NCBI GenBank assembly: GCA_037953745.1
Contig: JBAKBP010003112.1
Location: 1 to 64,000 of the forward strand
Direction: 5' to 3'
Length of the DNA: 64,000 nt
Origin: Lithodes maja
Taxonomy: Eukaryota > Arthropoda > Malacostraca > Decapoda > Lithodidae
In this document: positions 44,154 to 55,245 of the stretch, in pieces
How the letters are laid out: every line of letters starts with the position of its first letter
Numbering within the stretch: position 1 is the stretch's first letter
The notes under the pieces: model-generated
Told to the model about the DNA's origin: nothing
Seen by the model: the letters and a program-made list of their open reading frames with translations, nothing else
Databases searched by the model: none
Position numbers and translations under genes: made by a program

Positions 44154-45618
44154 ATTATTATCTCCGTACCTTATTAATTGGATTTTTCTTCATTGAATTG
44201 CATGTTGTTTTCTCTGGTCCACTGGAACACTACATTTATGTCTTCCTGCAGCTGGCTCGTGTCCTTTTGTGTGTTTACTATCTTGCTTAGTTTTGTGTTG
44301 TCCTCTAAAGACGATACTGTACTGTGTCTTGTGTTGGTATCTATGTCGCAAATTAGAATGAGGAACAGAAGGGGCGCTAGCACTGTTCCTAGGGGCACTG
44401 AGCTTTTGAAATCTGAAGGCTCAGATGTGACTTGGTTTACTGCTACTGATTGTCTTCGATTTACGAGGAAATTGTATGTCCACCGTCCAATTTTCCCCGT
44501 TATCCCTTTTGCTTTTAGCTTGTGAGCTATTATACCATGGTCACATTTATCAAATGCCTTAGCAAAATCGGTGTAGATGACATCAACGTTTTTCTTTTCT
44601 TCTAGCGCTTTAAGAATTTTGTCATAATGTTCCAAAAGTTGTGAAAGACATGATCTTCCCGCTCTGAACCCATGTTGACCGGTGTTGTGTAGTTCATTTG
44701 CCTCCATGAATGCTGAGATTTTGCTTCGCAGGACTCGCTCGAAAACTTTAATGATGTGGGAGGTTAGAGCTACCGAGCGGTAGTTTTTTGGTAGTGCTTT
44801 ACTCCCTCCTTTATGCAGTGGGGCAATTATTGCGTTTTTTAAGCTATCTGGTATTTCACCAGTGTCTAGACTCCTTCTCCACATTATAGCCAGGGGTTTT
44901 GAGAGGTTTTCCTTACATTTCTTCTTTAGGATCGAATTCCATAAGTCCGGGCCTGGTGCCGAGTGGGATGGCATGTTGGAAATGGCCTCTTCTATGTCTT
45001 TTGGACCGAAATCAATTTCCAGCATCTGGGGGGTTTCCGTGAGGGAGGTTTCCATGAAAAATATATTTTGGTCTCTGATGGCCTTTGTTTCATCAGGTTC
45101 ACTAAAGGCCATTTCATACTGCCGGCGTAATAGTTCGCTCATTTCGTTTTTGTCCCCTGTGAATGAACCATCCCCTTTGCTTAGTGGGCCTATGTTTGAT
45201 GCTGATTTAGCCTTTTGTTTGGCATATGAAAAGAAGTACTTGGAATTTTCCTTTATACCTGCAATAGCTTTCCTCTCTTCTTCCATAATTATGTTGTAGT
45301 TCATATGATATTCTTAGTCTTTGTTCAATTTCTACAATTTCTCTATTTATTTTTGTCTTTTGTCTATCCTGTAGATTGTGATGTGTGCGCCTTTGTGGGA
45401 GTTATTTTCTTCTTCTGTACAGCTTCCTTCTTTCCAGATCCTGTTTGCTTCTTCGCCTTGTTTGTCTTGCAGGTATATGGTGGTTACAAATTTGAGTTAT
45501 GGTTTCTGTTATTAGGACTAGACATTCTGCTGGTGTCAGGTTATTCATTAAATTTTCCCAGTCTATTTCCTCCATTTCTTGATTTAGCAAATTATGATTT
45601 CAAATACATCAATGGTTT
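44154..45618 (-). pseudogene. CR1-group LINE fragment (linker and RT)
   Basis: On the minus strand: linker with DWENLMNNLTPAECL (45590-45402), then an open stretch from 45304 with APGPDLWNSIL, LHKGGSKALPKNYRSVALTSH, GQHGFRAGRSC, motif A YTDFAKAFDKCDH and SSVPLGTVLAPLLF. The catalytic box reads LEDN where (F/Y)ADD is expected. The fragment ends at the BEL LTR (44153), so the 3' end was removed or the BEL copy inserted there. Non-functional. Confidence 0.8.
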
Positions 45619-45629
45619 CAGGTGATTAT

Positions 45630-46538
45630 CTATCTATCTATCTATCTATTGCCTGACGCCGTGATCCCCGAAGGGGTGGCCACGAACGAACCGCCCCCAT
45701 GCACCTCTGTCCCCAGTCAGCCGACGCCCCTCCCCCCAACCAGCACCGCCTTCATTCATGTAGTTCCTCACTCCATCCTTCCACCTCATATTCGGTCTAC
45801 CTCTCCCCCTCTGTCCCTCCACCTCGCTCTCGTACACCCTCTTAGTCATTCTCTCGCTTTCCATACGTTCCATATGGCCGAACCATCTCAAGTTGTTCCT
45901 TTTCACACTTTCCAGCACATCTACCTCCACACCACACCTCCTTCTTACTTCCTCATTAGTCTGTCTATCCCTCCATGTAATTCCGCACGCACTCCTTAAG
46001 TAATTCATTTCCACTGCTCTCACTCTTGGTCTGAGTCTCTCAACCAACGTCCATGCTTCGCTTCCGTAAGTCAGTGTCGGGATTACCACACTGTCATGCA
46101 AGGACTTCTTCACTTCCATACTGACCACCCTATTTCTTGTTACTGCTTTAAGCGTTCCTACAACCCTCTTCCCCTGTTGTACCCTCTCCCGCACCTCTTC
46201 ATCCATAGTCCCATCTTTACTCAACACACTGCCCAGATACTTAAAAGAGTTGACGATCTCCATAGCCTGACCGTTCAGCTTCACCTCACACTCTGTGACT
46301 TCACCCTTTCGAAGACCATAACCTTGCTCTTCCCGTATTTACCTTCAAATTCCGTTTTTCGCACACTGTTCCAACTCATTTACCAGACCCTGTAACTCCC
46401 ATTCATTATCACTCATCAGAACTGTATCATCCGCAAACAGCAGTATAGGTAGCTTCCACTCAATTCCCTCCCTTTTCAGCGATACACCAACATCCACTGC
46501 TCTTGATAGTATTGCTTTCATAACTCCATCCATATATA
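45630..46538 (-). mobile_element. RTE LINE, 5'-truncated copy with target duplication
   Basis: This is a 909 bp 3' fragment of the family at 10811-14007, ending in ATAG repeats (45630-45651). It is flanked by a perfect 11 bp duplication, CAGGTGATTAT, at 45619-45629 and 46539-46549. The RT reading frame (46533-45646) contains LLFADDTVL and LRWFGHMERM but is shifted once near 46300-46370. Truncation at the 5' end plus the duplication are standard for target-primed reverse transcription. Confidence 0.9.
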
Positions 46539-46549
46539 CAGGTGATTAT

Positions 46550-46884
46550 ATGATGTTATTATTATGCGAAGCTTATTTATGGATTATTAAACATTATTCA
46601 TAAATCTATGATGACTTGGTGCAAGGATAAAATGTGATCAATGGCTTGGAAAGCCGACCAGTAATAAAGTAATATTAGGGCTATGTGTTCTTTACAGTAT
46701 ATGCCTGTGATCCAACTTGGGCCGAAGTGTATATAAATCGACAGGTTGATAAAGGAACTCTGTGTTCTTGATGTTTGGGATCAAACCTTGACCAATGGGA
46801 GTGCTTGACCTAGGTTTTGTTTTATATTTGATGCACCACCACCCTTCAAGACCTAAGCATTACTTAAAACAGATATTATTTTAC
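46550..46884. other. Unassigned DNA
   Basis: I see no feature here. Confidence 0.4.
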
Positions 46885-47015
46885 TTAGGCAGAGGGCATT
46901 TGGGTACAGGTGTTTCATATAATTCTTCTCGCAAGCATATATTAAACTTTAGGTGGAACCTGTTTGATAAGAAAATTAAATAATACTCCTGCACCCAGAT
47001 GCCCTAGGCCTGATT
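46885..47015. repeat. Short inverted-repeat element
   Basis: GGGCATTTGGGTACAGGTG near 46892 is matched, with mismatches, by the complement of CTCCTGCACCCAGATGCCCTA near 46987-47007. It may be a small MITE next to the GA tract. No target duplication is evident. Confidence 0.45.
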
Positions 47016-47034
47016 GTTGGCTGTTTTGTTTATG

Positions 47035-47037
<3 letters not shown>

Positions 47038-47119
<82 letters not shown>

Positions 47120-47129
47120 GGGGGGGGGG
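47038..47129. repeat. GA microsatellite with G-run
   Basis: About 80 bp of GA repeats is followed by a short run of G. Open frames of alternating Arg-Glu or Ser-Leu across it are artefacts. Confidence 0.95.
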
Positions 47130-48174
47130 GCTTATTTCCAGTGTCTAATAATAACGTAATTTCAGTGTGTTTCGGACGCATTCTACAGTTGCGCAAACCG
47201 ATCGTTTATGAATTCTCCAGAAGGTTGTAATTTTTAAATTTAACACACAATCTACTTATTACCCTATCAGAATAAATCGGCAGTTTATTAACTGTAAATA
47301 TAATATAATACAACATATATGTAATGTCTGAAATTGTATATCTACTATTTCCGTGCTGTTGGTATGATCTTACCTCACCCTGTAGAAGCCGTGATACCCA
47401 CATAGCTTGTGTCCTTTGATTACATCAAGTTATTCATAGGTGGTTAAATAATATTTGTATTTGTATCAACTGTATCACATAAATCTGCACAATGAATTAT
47501 TGTAATAAGAAGGCAAAATTGGTATGAAATTATACGAAAATAAGAGCTATAGACACTTTCCACAAAAAGACAACTGAAACTTGCCAATCAATCAACTCTC
47601 TCCTTACATAAGGCAGGCATCACCTCTAGTTCATTCATAAAAAGTGTTTTACTACATTGTTTACTAACACGTGTTGCCAGGTACCACCACAAACCTCTGC
47701 CTCGTGTTTTAGTTCCGCAACTGTACATAGATTTAACATAGATACACTGGCCACACAGACCTAACGATCCAAACGAGGTGGTCAGGGCTTATTTCTAGTA
47801 GAGATTGCATATCCGATAGATAATGAAAGTTGAAGGAAAGGATAGAAAAGAAGAAGGCTCTCTCCCCACCCTCCGTTCCTCCGGCAATAGCCGTACATGA
47901 ATAATTTGGAAGTGATTAACCTTGCTGGGCTTCGAAACCCCCAGAAGGAATTTACAGGAAAGATTGGAAAAAAGGAAGGAACATTTATGCAACACTTCGC
48001 CATAGTAGCATGTACATTTTGGGGTTAATTGGAATCATCCAACCCATCATCCTTAGTAGTATGTACATATTTAATGATGATTTTTATAATCATTATTCTT
48101 TATTGGTTTATTTACTTTTTTTTCTTACGCTCTCTTCAGCTGAACAAATAATAACGGTGATAATTACTGCCTAC
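47130..48174. other. Unassigned AT-rich DNA
   Basis: I see no gene, RNA or clear repeat in this kilobase. The small open frames are not supported by any domain. Confidence 0.4.
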
Positions 48175-49853
48175 TCCATACCAATTTTTCTGTGGTATGA
48201 GTCTAGATTTTTCTTATATGTATATATAATAATTATAGAGGAGCTGTCTATTACTTGATTTGAAAGTTTGTTCCACTCATCAATAATTACACTGTGAGTG
48301 AAGAATTTTGTTGTTGTATCTAGATTCGCTCTCCTACCTAATAATTTTAAATTGTTTCCTATTGTAGATGTGTCTTCGGCTTTTTTGAGTAACTTATCTA
48401 GGTTAATGTTACTAAATCCTTTTAGAATGTTAAAACGCTCTATCAATTGGCCTCTAATCCTTCGTTTCTTAAGTTAAAACAGATCAACTTGTCTCAGTTT
48501 TTCATCATATGATTTATTTCTCAATGAAGGGATTAGTTTAGTGGCTTGCCTTTGCACAGATTCCAATTTGTTAACATCCTTTATGAGGTGGGGTGACCAA
48601 AACTGCACAGCGTATTCGAGGTGCGGTCTCACCATACTTTTGTATAAGGGCAAAACTATATCTTTGCTGTGATAGTGAAAGTTTCTTCTGATGAAACCTA
48701 GTGCCCTGTTTGCTTTGTTTGCAGCCGCTGTGCATTGATTGGAAGATCTTAAGTTTCGTTTATCAACAATCCCAAGTCTTTTATTTGTGTTACATTTTGT
48801 ATCTTCTCTTCATTCATGTAGTATTCATATTTATTGTTTTTGGAACCTATTTGCAATATCTGACATTTGTTTACATTAAACGGCATTTTCCACTTCTCCG
48901 ACCATTCTGTGACTTTATTTAAATCAGCTTAAAGTTGATTCTGTCACTTTCGAAAATATTGCATTACCTATCTTAGTGTCATCCGCGAATTTGGAAATGT
49001 AATTATTTATGCCATTATCTATATCATTGATATATATTATGAACAACACTGATCCTAATACTGAATCTTGAGGGACTCCACTAGTTACTGGGCTCCATGT
49101 TGATTCCACACCGTTGATGACTATACACTTTGCTTTCTTTCACTTAGCCAGTTTTCAATCCAATCATATGTTTTGCCCTGTATTCCTATGTCTCTTATTT
49201 TCTGTAATAATTTATCATGCGGGACCTTGTCGAAGGCCTTTTGAATTCTAGATACACTATGTCGAGGCTTTTGGTGAAGTCTTTTAGTTTGCATAGTCTG
49301 TCATAAAATTCTATTTAATTAGGTAGGCATGATCTCTTTGCTCTGAATCAGTGTTGACTATTGTTAATAAGGTTATTCTTCTCAGGAAATAATAAGATCT
49401 TATCCCTTATGATTGATTCATATAATTTTCCAAGAAGGAAGTTAAGCTAATCGGCCTATAGTTATTTGGTAGTGTTTTGTCACCATTTTTAAATATCTGT
49501 GTTATATTGGCGATCTTCCAGTCGGTGGGTATATGCCCTTGTTTGAGTGACATATTTAGTATTATGGTTAGTACCCCTGCAACTTCTTCTTTGACTAATT
49601 TAAGAATTTTAGGGATAAACATGTCCAGCCCAGGTGACGTATTGCCATGAAGTGAGTAGTTTTTTTTAATTATTTCTGACTGGGTAATTATATTATCTTG
49701 ATGAATAATGTTTGATCATTTTCTTGTGGCACGTTTTGGTTACTGGCAGTATTAAATACAGAAGAAAAGTGTTGATTAAGAGTAGCAGCTATGTCCCTGC
49801 TGTCTGATTCTAATTCACCTCGATTATTTAGTATCGGGCCTATGCCACTTTTA
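48175..49853 (-). pseudogene. CR1-clade LINE remnant
   Basis: On the minus strand from 49853: a linker with SRDIAATLNQHFSSVF, then LKQGHIPTDWKIANITQIFKNG and NNYRPISLTS (49622-49407), SGVPQDSVLGSVLFIIYIND with KFADDTKIG (49109-48924), and the C-terminal LGRRANLDTTTKFF (48446-48171). Many frameshifts and stops are present. The SGVPQ..VLG and FADDTK signatures are typical of CR1. The 5' side stops at TTAA sequence at 49854. Confidence 0.8.
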
Positions 49854-49914
49854 ACCCGGGAGGTGCTGGAAGATTCTTAGAGGTTTTACTGGGCGGCTGC
49901 GGGAAGACTCTTAA
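49854..49914. mobile_element. Left-end fragment of the CCCGGGAG TTAA element family
   Basis: It begins TTAACCCGGGAGGTG and contains GGCTGCGGGAAGACTC, closely resembling the first 65 bp of the 2.35 kb element at 26825. It is cut by the next TTAA element at 49911. Confidence 0.5.
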
Positions 49915-50391
49915 CCCTTAAATGTCGGGGCGCAACATAAGTCGAGTTAAATAAAGCTGGACTATGTGGCGGTGCTCGACATATATCGTGTGGTAATTTC
50001 AGCACGTAATGTGGCTGAGAGAGAGAGACAAGAGGTGGCAGGAGAGTAGCGAGCGTATGACTGCTCCAGACCACCGCGGCGAACCTACTGACACGAATCC
50101 CACCTCCTCCCTCCCTCTCTCACTCGCTATATACGAAATTGTATGGGGAAAGTGCCTAATTACATGCTTTTTGCACTCGCGTTGCACGGTTATTGCAAGC
50201 AAACTAGCCATCATAAAAGGATCGTTATGGTGTCATTCGAAAGCTCTGTTATGCCTTTCAGGATAGATACTTGTTTTACGTTCTGGGTCTTATTTAGGCA
50301 TGAAAATGATCACGTAAACAGCCCTATTTTGGCTAAAAACACCCCGCTGGGCGGTACATATAAATAAACCGCATAGGCCGCTCGTAAGGTG
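49915..50391. mobile_element. TTAA-flanked non-autonomous element, subfamily 1
   Basis: 477 bp between TTAA at 49911-49914 and 50392-50395. It is clearly homologous to 54667-55146: both share ATGTGGCGG, GAGAGAGAG, GTTGCACG.T.GTTGCAAG, TTATGGTGTCATT.GAAAGCTC and CCGCTCGT near the right end. Ends are C-rich (CCCTTAAATG) with weak inverted identity. No ORF. Confidence 0.7.
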
Positions 50392-50423
50392 TTAAGATCC
50401 AAGACCTAAACAAATGTGTTTAA

Positions 50424-50906
50424 CACTTTTGTTGCGGCACTTGTCATATGACAATTGCTTGGTCTGCACTGTACCATACGGGGGTTTTGGACTAAAAGTA
50501 ACCTTCATTCCCTGCACTTGTTCATGTATAAACAAGACCTAGAATGTATTTCAATGATATATCCTTGAAAGCAGAGGAATAGACCTTTCCAATGACACCT
50601 GAATCATGTCTTTACGACCACTGGTTGCCATGCAACGATATTGCACATGTGACGCTAAATCGGTAAAAAATAGCGAGTTTGAGCGGTTCCCGCTATTCCC
50701 AAGTCTGTAAGGGAGTTGGAGATGTCTCCCACTGCCACTAGTGATGGCTCTGACACGGGGGGCGGTGGATGGGACGGTTACGCTCGGCTTAGACTCGCTC
50801 GCATGCCTCCCAGCCCTTGTTCAAGGCAGAAATTTGGCAATTGTCATATGACAAGTGACGCAGTGATGACCATATTTTTTTTATAAAACAGCCCGCACTG
50901 AAGGAG
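50424..50906. mobile_element. TTAA-flanked non-autonomous element, subfamily 2
   Basis: 483 bp between TTAA at 50420-50423 and 50907-50910. Subterminal inverted repeats CACTTGTCATATGACAATTG and its complement lie 15-50 bp from the ends. The interior includes GTTGCCATGCAACG. No ORF. Confidence 0.65.
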
Positions 50907-50910
50907 TTAA

Positions 50911-51365
50911 AACACCCCAGTAGCACTAAAAAAAAGGCAATATGTGTTTAGATAAGATAATTTCACTCCATTACTTTCTACCACTCCTACACATGTGTCC
51001 CCCCCACCTTTTTTTCCCCCTCGTCAATTATCAGGTATTTTTTTTTATTATTCCTGATATTGATTGAGTATTTTTGTGGGAGGAGACGGGTGGGAGATAG
51101 AGGGGTGGAGGAGGAGTGTATCTCCGACCCTCCAAGCCAGTCTGAGTCCACCCCTTGTCTCTCAGTATGATCCGAGACAAGACAGAGGGAGGGTGTTTGT
51201 CTCTCACCACTCAAGGTCAGATTACGACCGCGGGGCTAAAATATACGATTTTCACCAACCAATTGCTGTTACCACTTGTTTTATTGCTTATAATGTTCAT
51301 ATGTTCATATAAAAGTAAAATAGGCACATATGGATAAGTATTAACTATTTAATATATATATATTG
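50911..51365. other. Unassigned DNA
   Basis: T-rich and G-rich tracts and a short TA run, with no gene or defined repeat that I can support. Confidence 0.4.
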
Positions 51366-52384
51366 TTACGTCCTGGATATATAAACACTGGGCTCTTTCT
51401 ATTGGACTAGGTATGCGGCAACAAGCAACAACGGAAAACGCTAGATCCAACCCCTTATCTATAACCCAGGCAACAAACCACCCTAAACCGTCAAGAGTCC
51501 TGCCTGGACAACGAGGTATCCTATGACTCGGTTACAGGGTGCACGCACTATAGACTGCTGATAGTCAAGCAGGCTATATAAAAGATCACACAATTAAGTT
51601 GACTTAAAGCTTCAAGGAAAAGATAGATAACGGAATTAAATTGTAGAAACAATTTAATAACAAACTAGAAGAAAGTACATTTAACGTTACGTTAATTAAT
51701 ACAACTAATCACCCCTGCGTGAAAGAAGGTGAAAGCAAACAGTCCTCATAACATCGTACAGGTAGACAAGATGCGGGTTTCTAAACTGCATGCGGCTACT
51801 GTAGGATCTGATGCTTAGCAAAGAAAGGACGTTACGGATTTAGAGAACTCTTAACTCATAAGCAGGAATAAACACTAGGGATAGGACATACAGTGTATAA
51901 TGGAATAGGTATAATTAAATAAAGGCAGCAACTCGCAACATAACCACATACAGGTGTGCTTCTCACTCTTAGTCAGGGCAAGCCTGCTCGGACAGAGTCT
52001 CTAAGCCACACCCTGACTCACAATGCTCACAAAAACAGTAAACTGTGGCACAATAACAAGCATACAGAGATAATAAACCCCTAGCTGTTAATCTGCCAGG
52101 TGGCAGAGGTCTAGCCGGAAGGATATAGGCTTCGGATACCCGGGCTGAGCCACCTGCTCTAGCCTAGGGACGTTCCCAGGTCTGTGCGCCAAATTACTCT
52201 AATTGAAAGGGTGCTCTTTTGAGAGACTCAGATCGCAAGTATCTAACTCTCTCCTGGCGACCCTAAAACAAAAGCAAGACGTGCTAGCGCAGTGCTGAGT
52301 GGACTAGGCAATGGCCCTCACACAACACAACGCTAGACACACAGGGACACAGACAAGAAAATGCCCCCAGACTCCCACGGGTTT
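51366..52384. other. Unclassified sequence, possible solo LTR
   Basis: It begins TGTTACGTCCTGG after a TA run, a start common in Gypsy LTRs, and includes a TATA-like GCTATATAAAAG near 51574. I could not find a matching CA end, a target duplication or a second copy, so this is only a suggestion. Confidence 0.25.
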
Positions 52385-52476
52385 TCGGTTGAAGTGATTG
52401 AAGTGTTTTTAAAGTGAGTGAAGTGTTTTAAAGTGAGTGAAGTGTTTTTTTAAGTGAGTGAAGTGATCTGAAGAAA
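52385..52476 (+). repeat. Tandem repeats in the 5' UTR of a CR1 LINE
   Basis: Four to five imperfect copies of AGTGAGTGAAGTGTTTTAA-like units of about 21-25 bp lie directly upstream of LINE ORF1. Tandem repeats in LINE 5' UTRs can act as promoter units; that role is inferred. Confidence 0.65.
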
Positions 52477-53109
52477 GTGACTGTCACCATGCCTCGCGCT
52501 TGTGCGAACTGCGCCGGTAGGTTTGGTGAGTCCATGTTTGCTACAGTCGATTTTCAAGTCTGCTGGCTCTGCCAGCAACGAGAGAATTTTACAGTGAAAT
52601 TAGATGAAGCCTACAACAAGATCAACGTCCTCACCATGAAGCTGGAATCACTCCAAGAGTTTGTAACACTCAACGTTGGAGTACCACAAACTTCAATTGT
52701 CACCGCAACTCCAGAAGCCACCAACGCCCCAACGTCAACTTCCAACAATTCAACGCCTACAGTAGCCACTTCAGCTGATGTTTCCGATACTCAAGATACA
52801 AATAGTGACTCTCTTCCCCCTCAAGACAACTTCCGTGTCATGAGGAACAACGTTTGCCCCAAGACCAGGAAACACATACCGATTACCGAGTGTCAAAACC
52901 GTTTCCAGATACTCACAGACCCAGATGACGAAGAGGAAATAGAAGAAGTCTGGCTTGTGGGAGACTCAATGATACGTGGTCAGCTCACAGAGTTTTGCGC
53001 CAGGGCACCTAAGACCAGGAAGCGTTTTTGTATCCCTGGTGGTGGTGTGGACGACGTAGTTGCAGCAGTTGACGAAGTATCAAAGCTGGCCCCTGCTAAT
53101 ACAATGTAC

Positions 53110-53700
53110 TATTGTGGACATAAGTCTTGCTACACCTGCCTGAGAGGGATCCGCGAATTGTGTTGGTAACATTGGTACCCGCCCCGTCACCCCACTCCAT
53201 CCCCACTATACCACCCTCTCTCAGTCAAGCCCTCCCTTCCCACTCTACTTCTTTCGTTCTTGTTCACGTCTATAACCCGTTCTTTATTTATCTCTCTCTC
53301 ATCGAATCATTGTATTTTTATGTATGTTTTCCAATCTTCTTCCTAAAATTATATATCATACCGTTACATACTTCATAATTGGATATTTGTCATTGTATAC
53401 AAACTTAAAAGAATATAAAGTTTGATAATCCATTCGAATATGGAAGTTTATTAACAATATATGTTATTTAAGTCAAATACAACTGAGACTTTAATTTACT
53501 TTTGCATTATCATATTTCAATTCAGTTATAATTATCTAAGCCCGTATATCCCACTGTTTGGAGTAAGCATGTATTTCACTGTCAAAGTGTATATATTATT
53601 GAATGAAATAATTGACACACACATAAAATGGGTTCCCATATTGAATTAATTGAATATTAAAATGTATAAATATATGGTTACGTGTGTATTCTCAATACTC
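53110..53700. repeat. Left long TIR
   Basis: It matches the complement of about 58005-58703. Shared blocks include TTGTGTTGGTAACATTG, TTCTTCCTAAAAT, ATCCATTCGAATATG, AAGTTTATTAAC, ATATGGTTACGTGTGTA and TATTCTCAATAC, in the same order. The right arm is longer by insertions. Confidence 0.8.
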
Positions 53701-53702
53701 AT

Positions 53703-53895
53703 ATTTCGTAACTAGTCAACTCAGACACACGGCCCAACACATTAATGTGACATTAAATTACACAAACTCGCATGTTATTTTCTTACTTGAGGATATTAAA
53801 TTTTTGGCGTCTTTCAACTGCCTCAGCGAACACGGCTTCCTCCGAGATTAATTTAACCCTTTCCGTAACGGGGTTGTGTTTTGTTTTATTACAGC
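53703..53895. repeat. Internal direct repeat, left member
   Basis: This lies just inside the left TIR and matches 57784-57975 in the same orientation (ATATTTCGTAACTAGTCAAC, GCATGTTATTTTC, TACTTGAGGA, CCTCCGAGATTAA, AACCCTTTCCGTA). Direct orientation next to inverted arms shows the two halves are not a simple palindrome. Confidence 0.8.
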
Positions 53896-54666
53896 TATAT
53901 TTACACAATGTTGTGCAGATAAGGAAGGATCTGTGGTATCTAGAAGAATTAATTGAGTTAGTATGAAGCCTTTTAATTGTTACATTTCCTTCCTTAATTA
54001 AATACAAACTTATATATTTAGCTATTATCCATTCACTCGAACCATACATCTGGCTCCTAATTGGTGTTTGTATCGACGTTCATGATTTCCCATCTTATCA
54101 ATACCGTAGCTCACTGGCCCAGAAGAGTCGCAGAACTGATAATGTCTGTATTATTATCTTTATTATTCTATATTCATTCATTATACTAGACACACTTTAA
54201 TAATGTTAATGATTACTTAACTATCTACAGTGATATCCAAGTCTTAAGAGTCATGATATATTACATTAATACACATTTATCACATATATAGCATACAGTA
54301 TACACAAGCGAAATAAAGAAATTATGAACCCAAACAGTACGGTAAGAAAGAGATGAATATTGACTGACTTGGCCCACGTGTCTTAGAGCCAATCACAGGC
54401 CCTGCTTCACTTATTATTCACAATAATAATAAGATAGGCAGGGATGGCATTTCATATCTTGCTTGTGTTTACGGTATTATATCTGCGTTATTTATGTGTT
54501 TTCTGTAATAGTTCTTTGCTCTTAAGGTTTGGATATCACTCTAGATTATCACATTATTTGAATTAATTAAACTTATCTATATTATTCTATATTTGTTCAT
54601 TAAACTAGAAAAGTAATGGTAATTAGAATTATAATGCTAATGTGATAAATTATATCCAAACCTTAA

Positions 54667-55146
54667 CCCCTTATTGGCGGGGCCCAACTTACGGCAGTCT
54701 AGAGAATAAAGGACAATGTGGCGGGGACCGCCTTAAGTCGGTAGCAATTTTGAGCACATAATTGGCTCTGAGAGAGAGTCCGAGCGGTGGGAGGAGCGTA
54801 GGTTGACTCTGACCGTTCGGCACGGCTCCCGCGTGCCGGCACTGGGCCCACCTCCAAACACATCCACAGCCACTACCTCGCTAGACAGGGAATTATGTAA
54901 GGAAATTACCGTATTTTAGCGATATTTCCATCGTGTTGCACGATCGTTGCAAGAGAACCAGTGGTTGTAGAAGGATGGTTATGGTGTCATTGGAAAGCTC
55001 AATTATCGCCCTTTCACAGATACATACTTGTATTACGCTCTGGCTCTTGTTTATGCATGAAAAAGAGCACGGAAATAAGCTCGTTTAGGGTAAAACCACC
55101 CGCTTGGCAGGTAGTAGAAGTTACCGACCTAGCCGCTCGTGGAGTG
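54667..55146. mobile_element. TTAA-flanked non-autonomous element, subfamily 1, second copy
   Basis: 480 bp between TTAA at 54663-54666 and 55147-55150. Homologous along its length to 49915-50391. Nested in the long-TIR element. No ORF. Confidence 0.7.
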
Positions 55147-55245
55147 TTAAGAGCTATAAAATATCACATAGAACACATATATAACGTAGATATCATACAG
55201 TAAACTCAAGCAAGGGAAGAAACGCCGTCACTGCCTATTTAAATG

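Noticed and set aside
46942..47230. Open frames of alternating Arg/Glu and Ser/Leu on both strands
   Set aside because: They are translations of the GA microsatellite and have no other support.
51366..52384. Confident call of a Gypsy solo LTR
   Set aside because: The TGTTACG start and a TATA-like box are suggestive, but no matching end, target duplication or second copy was found.
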